From contig NC_019872.2 of the NCBI RefSeq assembly GCF_002234675.1, positions 13,885,950 to 13,949,949 on the forward strand: 64,000 nt of DNA, given 5' to 3'. The notes under the pieces were generated by a model. That model searched no databases. It was not told the origin of the DNA and worked only from the letters and a program-made list of their open reading frames with translations. The stretch is from Oryzias latipes. Its lineage: Eukaryota > Chordata > Actinopteri > Beloniformes > Adrianichthyidae. This document shows positions 63,333 to 64,000 of the stretch, in pieces. Within the stretch, counting starts at the first letter, position 1, and each line of letters opens with the position of its first letter. The translations under genes were made by a program, and so were the position numbers.

Positions 63333-64000
63333 GTAAATCATCATCAAATTTATGTTTGTCATGCATAAAGATTACCTTAAAATCGTTACTGTTCCTGTTT
63401 TCAAAAAGGTTTGAAATTGAAAGAATCTGAGTAAAAAGGCAGACAACTCAGTTTCTATTGAATATTTCAATGTTCAGCTTTCATTTAGCACAGTCACACA
63501 ATTTTGACAATCTGCAACATCAAAAACAATTTGTTAAACAAGTGAAACCTGTGAAGATAAAGACGTTTCATCACATCAAAGTCAGAGAGGCCAGACTGAG
63601 GTGTTTTGGACATGTCCAAAGGGGAGAGACCGTGAATATATTGGTTGAAGGACACTGAGTCCAGAGCTGCCAGGCGAGAGGTGTAGAGGAAGACCAAAGA
63701 GAAGGTTTATGGATGCAGTGAACGAAGACATGAAGGTAGCTGGTGTTAGAGGAGAGGATGCAGAAGACAGGGTTAGGTGGAGGAAGCTGATTCACTGTGG
63801 CGACTCCTGATGAGAAAATCTGAAAGGAAAAGGACTAGAAGACAATCTGTTTTTTAAAATCACTTTAAGGTAATTCTGATTTGACTGGTGACTTAAGTTG
63901 ACAAATAATAATCCTTTATCTGTTTATTCTCACCTCAACTTCTAATCCTTTAATCAACCAAATCTGGATGTTTTAAATCATTACAGATTGAATTAGTGGC
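63333..64000 (+). other. phldb2 intron to the right edge
   Basis: Apart from the RTE-like LINE fragment, no feature was found here. Confidence 0.6.
63567..63830 (+). mobile_element. RTE-type LINE reverse-transcriptase 3' fragment
   Basis: Across two frames the translation follows the end of RTE/BovB-like ORF2: LRCFGHVQRGE, then RRCRGRPKRRFMD-like words, then DEDMKVAGVRGEDAEDR-like words, then WRKLIHCGDS and the tail GTGGCGACTCCTGATG. At least one frameshift and stops are present, so it is dead. It lies in a phldb2 intron. Confidence 0.65.

Overview
This 64 kb window is teleost fish genomic DNA. It is AT-rich and carries multi-exon genes with GT-AG introns, many of them short. It also contains fish-type dispersed repeats, LINE 3' ends and small DNA transposons. 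Reading frames were followed exon by exon, and every splice phase in the six resolved gene models closes. I cannot name the species.

Layout. (1) 985-4654, plus: the last 14 coding exons of a ryanodine receptor, closest to RYR1. (2) 5607-7899, plus: a five-exon PH-domain protein that I cannot name. (3) 9.2-12.2 kb: intergenic repeats, including a LINE fragment. (4) 12459-19549, plus: complete spermine synthase (sms, 11 exons, 360 aa), with two introns that look U12-type, one AT-AC and one GT-AG. (5) 20.4-22.3 kb: a piggyBac-like MITE split by a hAT-like element. (6) 22624-35416, minus: complete adhesion GPCR adgrg2 (32 coding exons, 1130 aa). Its ectodomain seems to carry a tandem duplication of an eight-exon block. 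(7) 35.4-40.6 kb: intergenic, with an (AT)n tract and an uninterrupted copy of the MITE. (8) 40596-49216, minus: complete GABA-A rho subunit gabrr3 (9 exons, 479 aa). (9) 51255-57272, plus: complete B7-family gene hhla2 (6 exons, 462 aa), with a long-inverted-repeat transposon in intron 2 and an ITIM-like motif in the tail. (10) 59.2 kb to the right edge, plus: the 5' part of phldb2.

The genes do not form one pathway. The vertebrate synteny is a patchwork: RYR1 is on human chromosome 19q, SMS and ADGRG2 on Xp22, and GABRR3, HHLA2 and PHLDB2 on 3q. sms and adgrg2 converge, and gabrr3 and hhla2 diverge from a 2 kb spacer.

I saw no tRNA, rRNA, CRISPR or prokaryote-type features. The observations most worth a second look are the adgrg2 exon-block duplication, the paired minor-spliceosome introns of sms, the hAT insertion with its matching empty site in the same window, the hhla2 tail motif and the long-TIR element.
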